Shown in pieces: positions 45,663 to 57,108 of a stretch of DNA of 64,000 bases. The notes under the pieces are model-generated. The model made no database searches, had not been told where the DNA came from, and saw only the letters and a list, made by a program, of their open reading frames with translations. How positions within the stretch are numbered: the stretch's first letter is position 1; the number at the start of each line of letters is the position of its first letter. The position numbers and the translations under genes were made by a program. Origin of the DNA: Cynocephalus volans (Eukaryota; Chordata; Mammalia; Dermoptera; Cynocephalidae); the NCBI RefSeq assembly GCF_027409185.1, contig NC_084463.1, forward strand, positions 113,714,133 through 113,778,132, written 5' to 3'.

Positions 45663-47226
45663 GGCTTCTGGTCAAGATGGTGGAATACACGGACCCCAGT
45701 GTCACTCTCTCCTACAAATCAACCAATTTACAACTGTTAAAAAGTAATGACAGGCAAGCTGGAGCTGCTAGAGCTCAGGGGAAGAGGAGGAGAGACCTAC
45801 AGAGTACACGAAGGAGGGAGAAGCCACAATGAGAGAAAGGAAAAACCACTCTGACCATTTTGAGCCCTGGCAGCATCCAGGCTGGAGCTGCTGAGTGCTT
45901 GGAGCAGGAGCCGGAAAAAGCTGCAGCTGTGCCCTTTGGATGAAGTTGCTTGGAGGCGGCAGGGGAGAACAGGGCCTTTGTGGCCCTCAGGACGGCCAGG
46001 CCACTAATAGGATTCCCGTGGCCCCACATATGAGTGAGGATCCACAACAGCTGAAAAAAAGGGAGCCAGTCAGAGGCCGGTGAGCCATTGCAAGGGACTG
46101 GAGCAATGCCCGTCCCATCGGAAGTGTTTGCAACATGGGCGGTGGGGGAGACGGGCCCACTGGGAGAACACTGGTGCACAGCAAAGACAGCTGATCTGTT
46201 TCCCATTCAGCGTAGGGCCACTCAGTGGAGACTGGTCAGGAATATAGAATTGCATGGGGTGGTCAGGAATATAGAATTGCATGGGGTGCTGTTTGACGAA
46301 AAGACTCAGGCCCAGACCAGAGTTTCTACACAACCCCAGTGCACTGGATCTTTCAAGAGCTGGAAGTACCTATAAAGTCAACCATTAAAACCTGAGCTGC
46401 ATAGAAAGCCTTCCCTAGGGAATCAGCAGCAAAGCAGCAATTTAGCTCAACCACAGAGCTCAAGTATTGGTTCCCACAGGAAGTTCCCACATTTTAGAAG
46501 TAAGCAAAGGACAACAAATTAGTTCCAGCACAGAGATTAAATGGCGGGAACAGCAAATAATCCAACACAGAAATGAACGAAAAAAGAAAGTACCCACAAC
46601 CAGAGACAAAGTTTCATATTAACTAGTAAAGGTCTCATTTCACCAAAGCACACCTGTAACATCTAGAAGGACTGGAAATCCCCTGGGCTACCAAGCCATA
46701 CAGCGGGGAGGGCTGGGGACCTCAGCAATGCCCCCCGACACCCACAGCCAGTCCCCAGGGTGGGGGACAAGGGCCTCGGCCACGCCCTCTGACACGCAGC
46801 CAGCTCAGTGGCGACCACTGAGCCACAGCAGGAAGTGCCCTGGGATCTCCCGACCCAGGGTGGTGGGAGGCCCCAAGCCTCAGCCAAAGTTCCCTGACCA
46901 GCCCAGTGATGATCACCAAGACGCAGCAAGAAGGGCCCTGGGTTCCTGAGCTGGGAAAGTGGGGGGGGGGGTTGAGGGCTTTTGCCACACCCCCCTGACA
47001 TCTGCACCCAGGCCGGCAGTGACCAAGCCACTGCTGGAAGCCCCCCAGTCTCTCCTGTGGGAATGAGGTGGGTGCCACTGGCTTCAATCCCGCCCCTCCT
47101 CTTTCCTCCTCCTTCCATCCCATTTCCTTCCCCTTTCCCCTCTCCCCTTCCCTCCCAACTGCTCCACAACAATATCCTAGAATATAAAAATATTAATAAA
47201 ATTATATTTTCTTTAAAAAAAAAAAA
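45663..47226 (+). mobile_element. Composite non-autonomous retrotransposon (SVA-like layout)
   Basis: It starts GGCTTCTGGTCAAGATGGTG, a form common at L1 5' ends. An L1-5'UTR-like kilobase follows ('aaaaaccactctgaccattt', 'gagccctggcagcatccagg'). Then come four GC-rich units of 68-107 bp (46681-47040), a pyrimidine-rich stretch (47093-47155) and an A-rich tail with AATAAA at about 47194. No ORF1 or ORF2 is present. Short 8-bp repeats (tcattctt) flank it at 45655-45662 and 47227-47234. A 27-bp perfect tandem duplication is at 46234-46287. Frames within it (for example 46663-47172 minus) are by-products of composition. It needs L1 proteins to move. I cannot match it to a named family. An L1 5' UTR with a large internal deletion is the alternative, but the pyrimidine-rich 3' part is not an L1 3' UTR. 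Confidence 0.65.
46681..47060 (+). repeat. VNTR-like GC-rich tandem units
   Basis: Units begin at about 46681 (ccctgggctaccaagcc), 46749 (agtccccagggtgggggac), 46838 (ccctgggatctcccgaccca) and 46935 (ccctgggttcctgagctggg), with a partial one at 47041 (ccccccagtctctcctgtgg). Each has a start, a G-rich core, a 'cctcagcc'-like block and 'gaccac-tgagccacagcagg'-like end, all diverged. A run of 11 G at 46961-46971 lies in the fourth unit. Confidence 0.65.
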
Positions 47227-47234
47227 TCATTCTT

Positions 47235-48890
47235 TAATGTGTAGGCAGAAAGTGTACTGCTAATATTCATCTCAGTTATATTTCTGTATGTTCTGCTCTC
47301 CTTTTAAAAACAAGTGTTTTTAATTATTAGCAATGATAAAATTTAAAGCTTATTAAGCAAATACCTAATTTAAAAAAAAATTAGATCAATTCTTAATTCT
47401 TGGGGAAAAACAAAATGGTGCTAGTTTAATAAACATATAGGAATGATTTTACTGAAGATTTTGCAATAAGTGTTTAGTACTTTATATAGTAGTTGCTGTT
47501 CATCCTGGATTGACAGGAAGTAGAATATATGATGTAAGAATGAATACATATATAAGTACCATTTTTTTTCCCCAGTAGTAAAGGAAGAAACTTCTTTGAC
47601 CTACCTTGCCCTTAAACAGTTACGATCTGTGAAGAAAAGGATCTGTTAAAAGTATTTTGAGATTTGCATCTGTTGAAATAACTCCTAGAAGTAATACAGG
47701 GTATTTGGCAGACAGAGGATTGGTTTTCTTTGGAGCTCTGAGATCCTAAGTGCTCATCATCCATTTAGTTTGAAAGATTGTCCTAAATAAGTTTCTTAGA
47801 AAAATGTGTTTTTAAAAACTTGTGGGTTGCACATATATAATGTAACCATAATAATTGTTATTAACATAAGCAGAATCCTCAGGAGATAGGAACAGGTGAA
47901 GTAGCTGGTAACGGGACACTTGACTCTGAAGAACAGTGCGTAGACTGAAGATGTTGAATATTAGGTAAATTGCTTTAAAGTGATAACCCTTGTAACCTAT
48001 TGGAGTTAACAATTCTCCGAGTTAATATATGACTAGGAAACGACTTATTCTAATACATAGTAATAAGAATACAGACTTTGAGAGCAGAAGAGGATCTAAC
48101 GATCAGTGATCTGGCCTTTCCTTCCATGAATTTAACAAGTGACCAGAGAAGTTCGTTGACTTGCCCAAGGTCCGTTGGTTATGGCAGTTCCTACAATACT
48201 TATTCATTACTCTTCGTGATTTTTGGTAAGTCAGTTGTGCTTATTTATTTTAGCTGTCTTTTCATTCTGGATCTCAGTATCTGGAGAAGGAAGTATCTTA
48301 ACAGTAGGGTTTTTGCAGGTGACTTTGATAAATTGACTTAAGAATTCCTGGATTTTTATACTCTTAATATTTTTACTTTGCCATACGTATTCTCACCCCA
48401 TCTTTAACACAATAATCCGTGGTTACAAAGTTTATTGGGGTAGGCCTCTTACAAGCTTAATTCAATTCCACAGCTGGAAACAGATATTGAAAGCCCAGAA
48501 AAGTCATCAGACATTTCTCTCATGTTTTTAATACCTTCCTGGGCTGATTCCTGTCTGACAGCATTTAGTTGCAAGCTGTATCTGTGAATCTGGCAAAGTT
48601 TTAAAGATGAACTAGGAAAAGATTTTTTTTCTTATTTTTATCCTTTTTTTTTTTTTTTTATTTTTGGAAAAGATTTTTGAAGAGAGGTTTTGTTACAGGA
48701 TTTAGTCCTTTAAAGACATTCCTGGAGCTATTTCTTCCCACTCAAAACTAGAGACATGGAGGGATCATTGACATCCAGGTTCAAAGAAGTTATTACTACT
48801 TACAAGACTGAGGCTAATTCTGAGTACTTCTACATTAGTCACCCTATAGCAAGGGTGAGGACCCTTGAAACAATGATTATCGAGCTTTTT
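47235..48890. other. Intronic sequence with one MIR remnant
   Basis: Mostly unassigned. 48085-48200 contains a reversed MIR remnant ('cgttgacttgcccaaggtcc'). No exon is evident. Confidence 0.4.
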
Positions 48891-49052
48891 TTTTTTAAAA
48901 GATGACTGGTAAGGGGATCTTAACCCTTAACTTGTTGTTGTCAGCACCACGTCTTCCAAGTGAGCTAACCGGCCATCCCTATATGGGGATCTGAACCCGT
49001 GGCCTTGGTGTTGTCAGTACCACACTCTCCCAAGTGAGCCATAGCTGGCCCC
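48891..49052 (-). repeat. CYN SINE, dimer
   Basis: It is flanked by 14-bp repeats with one mismatch (ttatcgagcttttt at 48877-48890, ttatcaagcttttt at 49053-49066). Two tRNA-Ile-like units in reverse follow a T-run. The divergence is a little higher than in the 31502 copy. Confidence 0.9.
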
Positions 49053-49066
49053 TTATCAAGCTTTTT

Positions 49067-50459
49067 AAATCCTGACCCTTTAGCTAGGTCATCCTTTAGC
49101 TCAGTAATTTTGACTTTCAAGTGGAATAAGAACAATTAATTATCAAGGTACAAGCATATTTTAGGGACAGGGGTTTTCAACAGTTAAGTATATGTATGGT
49201 TCGTAATTGAATCATAAAAAGTATGCAGTATTACCAAGCTGGTGTTAACAAGAACACAGCCCTTCTGTAGGTTTTACAGTAGAGAAGTTACCCTACTGAT
49301 ACAGGCCTTGAGGACAGAAACAGAAACAAAGGAGGATTAAAATTACTGAAAAATTTAAGTTTCCTGGTCACCACATAATTTTAACGCTATAGAATCGACA
49401 TCTCTCTGATGGAGTAGAGCTTGACTTTTTAAGATGTCTTATGTTTGATTTTTACATTGCTGAAAGGAATTCTGAGACTGATTTTCCTCAATGTCTAAAA
49501 TTTCTTAGGGTAATAAGATCCTAGAAGCACTTTAATACTTGTGAAAGTAGAACAACATCAGTGTACAAAATAGTTGTGTAGTGGCCTAAGAACTAATGAA
49601 CCTATTGAGATTCCTTACTACCAAGAAGTACCTTAAACACTGGGAAAAATAGGACACAGAGTTAAATACTGCTACATCAGTGCCTGTGTAGGCAAACAGA
49701 GTGGCCATTATATCTCCTTCAGTGGGTGCTTACAACAGGGTTTGGCACTAGAATCTTTATTGAAAAAAGAAATGTTAACCAAGATGTTAGAGCTATTCTT
49801 TTGTTTGTGGAAAAATGCCTGATAAGCCTTAATTTTTGAAAAAGGAAAAGAAACTCAATAATCTTATCAGCTTGACTACAGTTTGTACACTTTGAATTTG
49901 CATTTTGGTTCTTTATTTGTTGCTTATAGCTTACTTTCAGAGGAGGGTTTTTTTTAGTGTTTTTTTAAAAATGTTGATTCTTAATCAAAACTCTTAAGAT
50001 TCCATCCACAATGGATATATATTTCAAAACATCATGTTGTATGTAATAAATATATACAATTTTATTTTGTCATTAAAAAGAAGAGATTCCAGAGTTGCCA
50101 AAATATACTAGAAAAGCTACTAGACTATTGGTTCCCAGTAGGCCTTCAGATGGGAGTCTGTCAGAAAATCCTAAAGTATATGTTTACATTGAGCCTTCTT
50201 CATAGTCTAACTAAGACAAGTTGTTTAATCTATTGGTTAAAGTTCACAGTTAATTGAACACAGGAAAATGAAATTATTATTTAGTAAATGAGGTTTTCTG
50301 GTAGACAAAATATTTCAAAGCATGAGGTCCATGGGACCATATTTTTTAAAAGGAGTTTTGGATGGCTAAAAAAATATGTAGTAGGGAAGAACTCTCTTGT
50401 ACCCTAGTCCCGTGAAATAGGACCAACATGGATTAATCGTTGACAATCTCAAGAGTTAA
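49067..50459. other. Unassigned intronic sequence
   Basis: No recognised repeat or exon in these 1.4 kb. Confidence 0.35.
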
Positions 50460-50920
50460 AAGCAGTTACTTCACTTGATGCTCTTTGTGGCAGGTTGTTA
50501 ACGAATTTTACTGGAAAAGAATTTGGAGATAAAGGAGACTTTATTTGGCAAACAGTTTGCAAACCAGGGAGAGTCAGCCTTTCACCAGAACAGAGAGGGA
50601 GTGCTTTATATAGAAAAAGTTCCCTCCCAGGTTCCTGTTCTGATCCTCCTGTGCAAATGAGGAATTTGGAGTTTGCTCCATCTTGATTAGTTTGGTGCAT
50701 TATGTGAAAGAGAGATTCTGGCTTGCAGAGTTCTGGCCAGTTAACTCTTGACAGGTTGCAGTCCATTGATTAAGTTCAGGTGGCAAAGTAAGGCCGCAAA
50801 GCAGTTACCAGCAGCATATGCAGGAACAGGCAGTCAGTGAAAGCCTCAGACAGGGTACGAGTAGAGCCTCTAGTCAGCAAATGGCTACTTGACTCCATCC
50901 AGAATTTAGACCCAGTTAGC
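50460..50920 (-). mobile_element. Possible LTR-like segment, reversed
   Basis: 'gagactttatttggcaaaca' (a reversed AATAAA region) and 'gctttatatagaaaaagttc' (a reversed TATA-like region) with GC-moderate sequence between suggest a reversed retroviral LTR of the ERV1 kind. Family and ends are not identified, so this is a weak call. Confidence 0.3.
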
Positions 50921-50923
50921 TAA

Positions 50924-51349
50924 TGATAGAGTTTGGATGTCTTGTCCCCCTAAAACTCATGTGGAAATCTGATCCCCAATGTGGCAGTGTTGGCAGCTGT
51001 TTAAGTCATGGGGGCGGATCCCTTATGAATGCTCACCCTGGGTTGGGAGGGTCAGGAGTGAATTCTTGCTCTGTTAGTTCCCTTGAGAGCTGGTTGTTTA
51101 AAAGGAGCCTGGCACCATCCCTCCCTCTCCCTCCCTCTTCCCCCCCCCCCCCCCCCCCCCCGCTGCTTCCTATCATCACGTGATCTGCTTGTTCCCACCG
51201 ACTGCCTGCTGCTTTCCTAGAGTAGAAGCAGCCTGAAGCCTTTGCCAGATGCAGCTGTTCCAGAATTGTCAGCTAAATAAACCTCTCTTCTTTATAAATT
51301 ACCCAGTCTCCGGTATTCTGTTATTGCAACACAAAAATGGACTAATACA
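50924..51349 (+). mobile_element. MST/THE1-type MaLR solo LTR
   Basis: It starts TGATAGAGTTTGGATGTC and holds 'taagtcatgggggcggatcc', 'cttgctctgttagttccctt', 'cagctaaataaacctctctt' (polyadenylation signal) and 'ttataaattacccagtctcc', ending 'aaatggactaataca'. The order and 426-bp length fit MST/MLT1 MaLR LTRs. A run of 22 C at 51140-51161 expanded from a C-rich stretch of the LTR. Confidence 0.88.
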
Positions 51350-51526
51350 GCCACTCAGGATCCATCTTGAGGAATTGGCTTTTTCAGGGTTCACAGTATT
51401 TTCCAAAGATGGCCACAGCAATATTTCCCATCACATATGTGCGCTTTTGTGGAGCTTGACTGTTCTCTCATCCTGAGGTGGGGTTTATGTCCCCTTGAAT
51501 TTGGACAGCGTTTTAAACCACTTGTA

Positions 51527-52010
51527 ACTGTTGAAGAAACATAATTTCTCCTCAACCCTTATAAATTCTTAGTTGGGACAGATCCCTGTAACAAAAGACA
51601 GATTAACAAGACAAAGACAAACAAGTTTATTAATGCTTGCAGTGGCTTACAATTTTGGTTTATAGATCATCTTCATCAACGAGCAATAAATTTTAGAGAA
51701 ATGACAAGACACAGGAAAGCAGTTTCAGGCTGCCAGAGGTGGGAAACTGGGAAGATAGTTTATGGTAGTAAACTAATGGAGTAAGGTACGTTTGCATATT
51801 CCTCTGGTGCCATCTCTGAGCTGATAAGAGTTGCCTTCAGTAAAGCAAAGTTTATATCCCGTCTTAAGACAGCAAGGAGTGGGCAGAGATAGAAACACCT
51901 CTTCCTCTGTTTGCTGCTTCTTAATTGCCTTTAGCTCAAAAATATTTATGTCAAAGAAGCATATTTTGGAGTGACATATTCTGGTTCTCATCATAACCAA
52001 TAGAATGTGG
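51527..52010 (-). mobile_element. LTR-like repeat, reversed
   Basis: 'gaaacataatttctcctcaa', 'acccttataaattcttagtt', 'gacaaacaagtttattaatg' and 'gtgacatattctggttctca' have the look of a reversed retroviral LTR I have seen as an interspersed repeat, but I cannot name it. The ends are approximate. Confidence 0.45.
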
Positions 52011-53164
52011 CAAAAGTTACCCTGTGTGACTTCCAAGGCAAGGTCAGAAAGGTGAGAGATCTTCTACCTAGCTTACTAGAATACTGGTCTTAAAGCCATT
52101 AGCAGCTTTGTAAGTAATCTGACTAGCCTGAGGTTGCCATGCTGTAAGGAAGCTCAAACTACCTCATTGGGAGAGGCAAAGAGGCTCTAAGTCTAGGAGC
52201 TAGAACTGATTAGCCAGAATTGTTTAGCTCATACTTGCACACATATACATGAACACACAGCAATATTTTGCATGTATCTTTAACATGTTCTTGGACCCCC
52301 CCCCCACAACTCTATCTGCTCATTAATCTCTGAATTAGACAGTTATTAATTCTAATTGATTAAAGATACTTAATCCTCATCTCCCTTTCAGTGGAAAAAA
52401 GGAAAAGGGAAAAAAGGTAAAGGGAAAAAAAGGAGGAAGCAGAGATGTATATATCTAGGATACCCTCATGGCCACTGTAGCTCATGCAGTTTTCTGGGGG
52501 AATTTTCATATTATGTGATATTTACCATGTGCTTGTCCCCATTCCCTGTCTATAACCTTTGGCTAAGTAAAACTGTAAATAAGTTATACTTTTCTTTAAA
52601 GAAAAATAATCTAAATGTTTTTAGACCTGTATGCAGTATAGAAATAAATATATCTTGCCACGCATTGGGTTAGCTATTTACCTATTTAAATTCTGTATTA
52701 TTTTTTATTTTTGTGTCAAGATTTTTTTAAACAAGGTAGTGGACAAGAGTTTCTGAGTCTGTGACAGGGTTATAGTCTGTGCTTTTCTTCACTTGTAGTC
52801 TTTTCTCCAAAAGAGTACTGCCCAAACCTCATCCCTACACATCTTAATGGGCTTTTCTTTTAGAAATACAGATTTTTTTTTACACTTCTTGAAAAAGGTT
52901 ATAGGTCATGTTTTTCTTTTGCATTTAGCCTGTGGTATATCTGTGTTTCTGAAGCCTTGAACTAATTTATTGGTTTGTTTTTGAAGATATTATATCAAAC
53001 AAGCATTTACTGTCCATTTTACAGTGTTGATCACAGTAACTCTAGTAATAGTTAAATTATGGGCAACGGATTTTTAGACCGTACTGCTTTCCCATTGATG
53101 CCTTTCTCATTTATACTTCATTTTTCTGAATGTTTGTGGAACATTGGAAACCATGGTTTGGAAT
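52011..53164. other. Unassigned intronic sequence
   Basis: Only simple features are seen: a C-run at about 52298-52306 and a purine-rich AAAGG repeat at about 52393-52440. Confidence 0.35.
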
Positions 53165-53372
53165 AGAGATTGGCAAACTATGGCCCACAGACTGGCTTCC
53201 CGTAAAGTTTTATTGGAACACAACCGTGCCCATTTGTTTATTGTTCACTTCTACTCTTGTGCTACAGTGGCAGAGTTGAAAAGTTGCTGCTGAGATTGTA
53301 TGGTCCACAAAACTGAAGATATTTACTGCTTGGCCCGTAACAAAAACCTTTGCCAACTCCCAGTTTAGAATA
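53165..53372. mobile_element. hAT-type non-autonomous DNA transposon (MER3-like)
   Basis: It runs from 'agattggcaaactatggccc' through 'gttttattggaacacaaccg', 'ctacagtggcagagttgaaa' and 'agatatttactgcttggccc' to 'acctttgccaactcccag', the well-known roughly 210-bp element with CAGGGGTC-type ends. I am fairly sure of the type, less so of the MER number. Confidence 0.7.
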
Positions 53373-53744
53373 TTTTGGAATTCCTGTTTTAATGGATGAC
53401 ATTTGAAGTTACTTTTTAAGTCATGCAGCCCAAGGAATTTTAAAAGATCATTTAGCTTAATTTTCTATCTGCTATCTGAATTTTCTTTAGTACTGCTGCC
53501 AAGTGGTCCTTTAGCTGAGAGATGTGGGAGAATGAGATAAACAGAATTAAAGCATTGATCACTGGAATTGCCTCTGATTGGGAGTAAAAAATGAAAAGAA
53601 AGATGAAATATTTTAATTGTCTATTTGCTCACCTCACTGTCTCCACTGGTAGGTTTTGACTTTGAATTTGTTTATATGCTGAAGGCACAGAAGAGCCAGT
53701 TTGTAATAGAAAGACAACTAAATGGCCCTACTTACAGGTATAGT

Positions 53745-54604
53745 TGTTGCCTTGGGTTGAATGTCCCCCCCCAATTTAATCCCAACTGTAAATGTTGATG
53801 GTGGGGAATCCTTTTATGGTAATTGAAAGGTGGGGCCTTGAAAAGGTGATTAGATTGTAGGACCATGTCCTAGTGAATAGATTAAAAATGATGGTTGTGG
53901 GTGTGGTTTGGAGGGCTTTAAAAGGAGAGTGAATGAGGAGGTTAGTGTCTCTCTACTCTGCCATTTTGCAATGTGATACCCTGCCGTTGTCACTGTCGCC
54001 ACCACGCCACCACCAAGGCCTTCACCAGATGTTTTCCCTGGACTTTGGACTTCCGAGCCTCTGAAACTGTAAGCAATAAATTTTGTTTTTTTTTTTTTTA
54101 AATAAAATACCCAGTTTCAGGTATTTTTTTAATAAGCAACAGAAACGGACTAATACAGAAAATTGGTACCAGAGAAATGGGATGTTGCTTATAACAAATA
54201 CTTGAAAATGTGGAAGCAGCTTTGAAACTTCGTGTTGAGTAGAGGCTGGAAAAATTTAGAGGCGCAAGCTAGATAAAGCCTAGCTGCTGGTGAAAGTTTA
54301 GAAGAAGAAAACCAGGGAAAGTTTGGGATGTTTTAGAGACTGGTTAAATGGTGGTGAACAGAATGCTTATGGAAATATGGACTGTGAAGACCATACTAAG
54401 GAGGTCTCATAGAAATAAGAAAGGACTTACTGGAAACTGGGGCAAAGATCAACCTTGCCAGTTCAGAACTTGGCTACATTGTGTCCATGCCCTAGGGCTT
54501 TGGACTTCCCAGCCTCTGAAACTGTAAGCAGTAAATTTCATTTTTTAAAATAAAATACCCAGTTTCAGGTATTTTGTTATAAGCCACAGAAACAGACTAA
54601 TACA
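53745..54604 (+). mobile_element. MaLR element with large internal deletion
   Basis: A full LTR (53745-54157; 'tgttgccttgggttgaatg' to 'cagaaacggactaataca') is followed by the start of the MaLR internal region (54158-54497; 'gaaaattggtaccagagaaa', 'acttgaaaatgtggaagcag', 'ggatgttttagagactggtt'). This joins directly to only the last 107 bp of a second LTR (54498-54604; 'ctttggacttcccagcctct' to 'cagactaataca'). Most of the internal region and the front of the 3' LTR are gone. Confidence 0.8.
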
Positions 54605-55319
54605 GTTATGATGGTGGAAATTGATAGGAAACTGGATTAAATAATGAGACCTTCAACCTGAGACTTTCAGATTCAGTGTTTAGTTTCCCTGAATAAACTT
54701 GTAGCAGCTAAAACATGGAACTAAGAGTCCTTACAAATACCCTTGTCAGTTACTGGGTGTGTGTGATAAATAATGGTGCAGAAAGATACATACTGGTAGA
54801 GCCAGTCTAGACTGCCATACTGTATTTGGTAGTTTTGTGCACTTTACTGCTTTGTGAACATGGTGCACATTGAAATGTGGTGAATCTCTCAACAGATGGA
54901 AGAGGTGCATCCCATCTCAACATCTACATTATTCTGAGGGGGAAAAGAACTTTTCTCATTCTGTTCAGGATATCCAACCTGTCTGTTCAGGATATCCAAC
55001 CTGTTAGGGCCAGGTTCATGGATAAGTAATCATCTGGTTTTTAATCTAATAGGTTTTCCATTTAATAAAGAAATGGAACATTATTTAATAAAGATTAGTA
55101 GAAGAAAGATATTTTTTATTCTTAACACAATGCTAAACTTTTATTTTTACTTAAAAAAAAGATTTGTCAAAAGTTTTTCTCCAAATACAGATAAAAATGA
55201 GTTTGTAATTGATAGAAGACAAAAGATAGTGGAGAGTGGCTAATAAAGGGGAAAATTTGTGCTTCCTAAATTTTTTTGGTAACTTCTGATTTCTGATTTT
55301 TCTATTTGACAAAAGTATT
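54605..55319. other. Unassigned intronic sequence with a 22-bp tandem duplication
   Basis: A perfect 22-bp duplication lies at 54961-54982 and 54983-55004. Otherwise nothing is recognised. Confidence 0.4.
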
Positions 55320-56720
55320 GGTTTTTAAAAATAGATAGTATCTACACATAAAAATGTACTAAAGGATATAGAGTGAAAAGTAAATGGCCCTCATCTCTGA
55401 TCCCTAGTTACCCAGTTCTCCCTCCCAGAGGCAACCATTATTACCAGTATTACTGTTCTGCCAGAAATAATCCATGTATTTCTAATTAAATGCGTACATT
55501 TAAAAAATTCCTTTTCTCTTTCCATAAAAAAGGGGTATATCAGAGTATTATATCTTGATTTTTAAAATTAATCATGAATGCTATTCCATATCAATATATG
55601 TTGAACTACCTCAGTCTTTTTTTAGATGCAGAGCATGCCATTATAGGAATATACTGTTACACTCTCTTTGTCACCTCTCTTCCCCTGGGTGATGGAGATT
55701 ACTCAAAGCCCATTTCTTCTGAGCAGTGAGAAACCCCGAAGGGGTTAATTTCCTGGAAACCTCAAGAGAGAGGCATTCTTCCTCAGGGAAATTAACCCTG
55801 AACTGGGGTTCTGTCTCAATATTTATGCTACAGGCCAGAAAGTTACAGAAAAGGAACATAGGTGGAGTTATGGCTAAATATAGTTTAACAGTAGAGGCTG
55901 GTAACATCAGTGAAATAACAAAGTGACATTCCATAATGCAGTTTGCAAAAGGTTAAGTCGATCCACCAATAAAAAGCTTGTTCTTAGCAAATACTGTCTT
56001 TTTCTACAGCAGTTTTCTCAGTATTTTTACATAACAATAAAGCAACATTTAGGTTAACCTGCTCCAAAGGCATCTGTCCTTGAGCCAACAATTTTGCTGT
56101 GTTACAATTCTTTATCTACATCAGAGACTTTAGCCTGAGGAAATTTTCCTATCTTTTGCAAGCTTAACATTTCTATATGTAATTTTAAAAGTTAGGTTAT
56201 ACTTGAAACTACAGGGCTTTGGAAACTAGGCCCTGTGAAATATATTTGTTTTATAAATGTTAGTATACTCCACAATATACCATTTTATTTACAGTATCCT
56301 CTATTGGCAGACACTTAGGTTTTCACTCTTTTGCTATCAGTGCTACAATTAATACATTATTTCACATATGTGCAGGAATAGCTGCAGGATAAATTTTTAG
56401 AAATAGAATTTCAGGGTCATAGGTAATGGTCATTTAAAATTTGTTAGATATTGCCAAATTGCCCCCTATAAAGATTAAGCCTCTGTTTTCTTTGTCTACT
56501 TTGATTATCAACTTTTTTGGTCTTTGCAATCTAAGTGAAAAGTGAATCTTGTTTTAATTTGCATTTTTCTCAATGAGTAAGCTTGAGCATCTTTATAGAT
56601 GTTTGAGTCATATTTTTTTTCTGCTTACTTTCCATTTATATCTTTTGCTCATCTAATTTCTGGTCTTTTTTTCATTAGATCACAGATCCTCTTTCTATGT
56701 TATAGAAATCGGTCCATTGT
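55320..56720 (-). mobile_element. Old LINE-1 3' part, antisense, split by an LTR
   Basis: 'tctccctcccagaggcaacc', 'aaccattattaccagtatta' and 'gaatgctattccatatcaat' before the LTR, then 'cctctattggcagacactta', 'ggaatagctgcaggataaat' and 'ttaatttgcatttttctcaa' after it, are successive blocks of a reversed L1M 3' end and ORF2 end. Confidence 0.65.
55655..56274. mobile_element. Probable solo LTR in the LINE-1
   Basis: The 620-bp segment starts TGTTACACTC and ends CTCCACA, the TG...CA form of LTRs. It lies between 6-bp repeats atatac at 55649-55654 and 56275-56280. The L1 resumes right after it. AATAAA signals occur on plus at about 55964 and 56035, which would suit plus orientation. The family is not identified. 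Confidence 0.55.
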
Positions 56721-56987
56721 TTTTAATAAATATTACCTTTTCTGGCCAGTTGTGGCATTTCGAAACACTACATTTTGTGTTAGAGAACATAGGTATATAA
56801 TATAAGGGGTGTGTGTATATGGCATGTGTGAATGAGAGAGGGGGAATGTTATTGATATTTTCCTTTTCATTTGTCTTCAGTAAAACAGATCATTACAGAT
56901 TATCAAATAGTATTGGCATTCACAAACACTGGACCTCAGTGGTGAGCTAACAATGGGAATAGGTCTACTGAGAGTGGGGTTTCCATC

Positions 56988-57108
56988 ATTACTTAGGAGC
57001 TTTTAGAAATGAAGAATCTCAGGCTCATTCTAGACCTAGGATCAGAGCCTGCATTTTACCAAGGACTCCAGGTCATTTGTGTGCCCATTAAAGTTTGGGA
57101 AGTACTAG
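56988..57108. mobile_element. MER5A-like hAT transposon fragment
   Basis: 'acttaggagcttttagaaat', 'gaagaatctcaggctcattc', 'gcctgcattttaccaaggac' and 'ccattaaagtttgggaagta' follow the MER5A order with much decay. Confidence 0.65.

Noticed and set aside
46663..47172. 169- and 133-codon minus-strand frames
   Set aside because: They lie antisense to GC-rich tandem units of the composite element, overlap in two frames, and follow composition.
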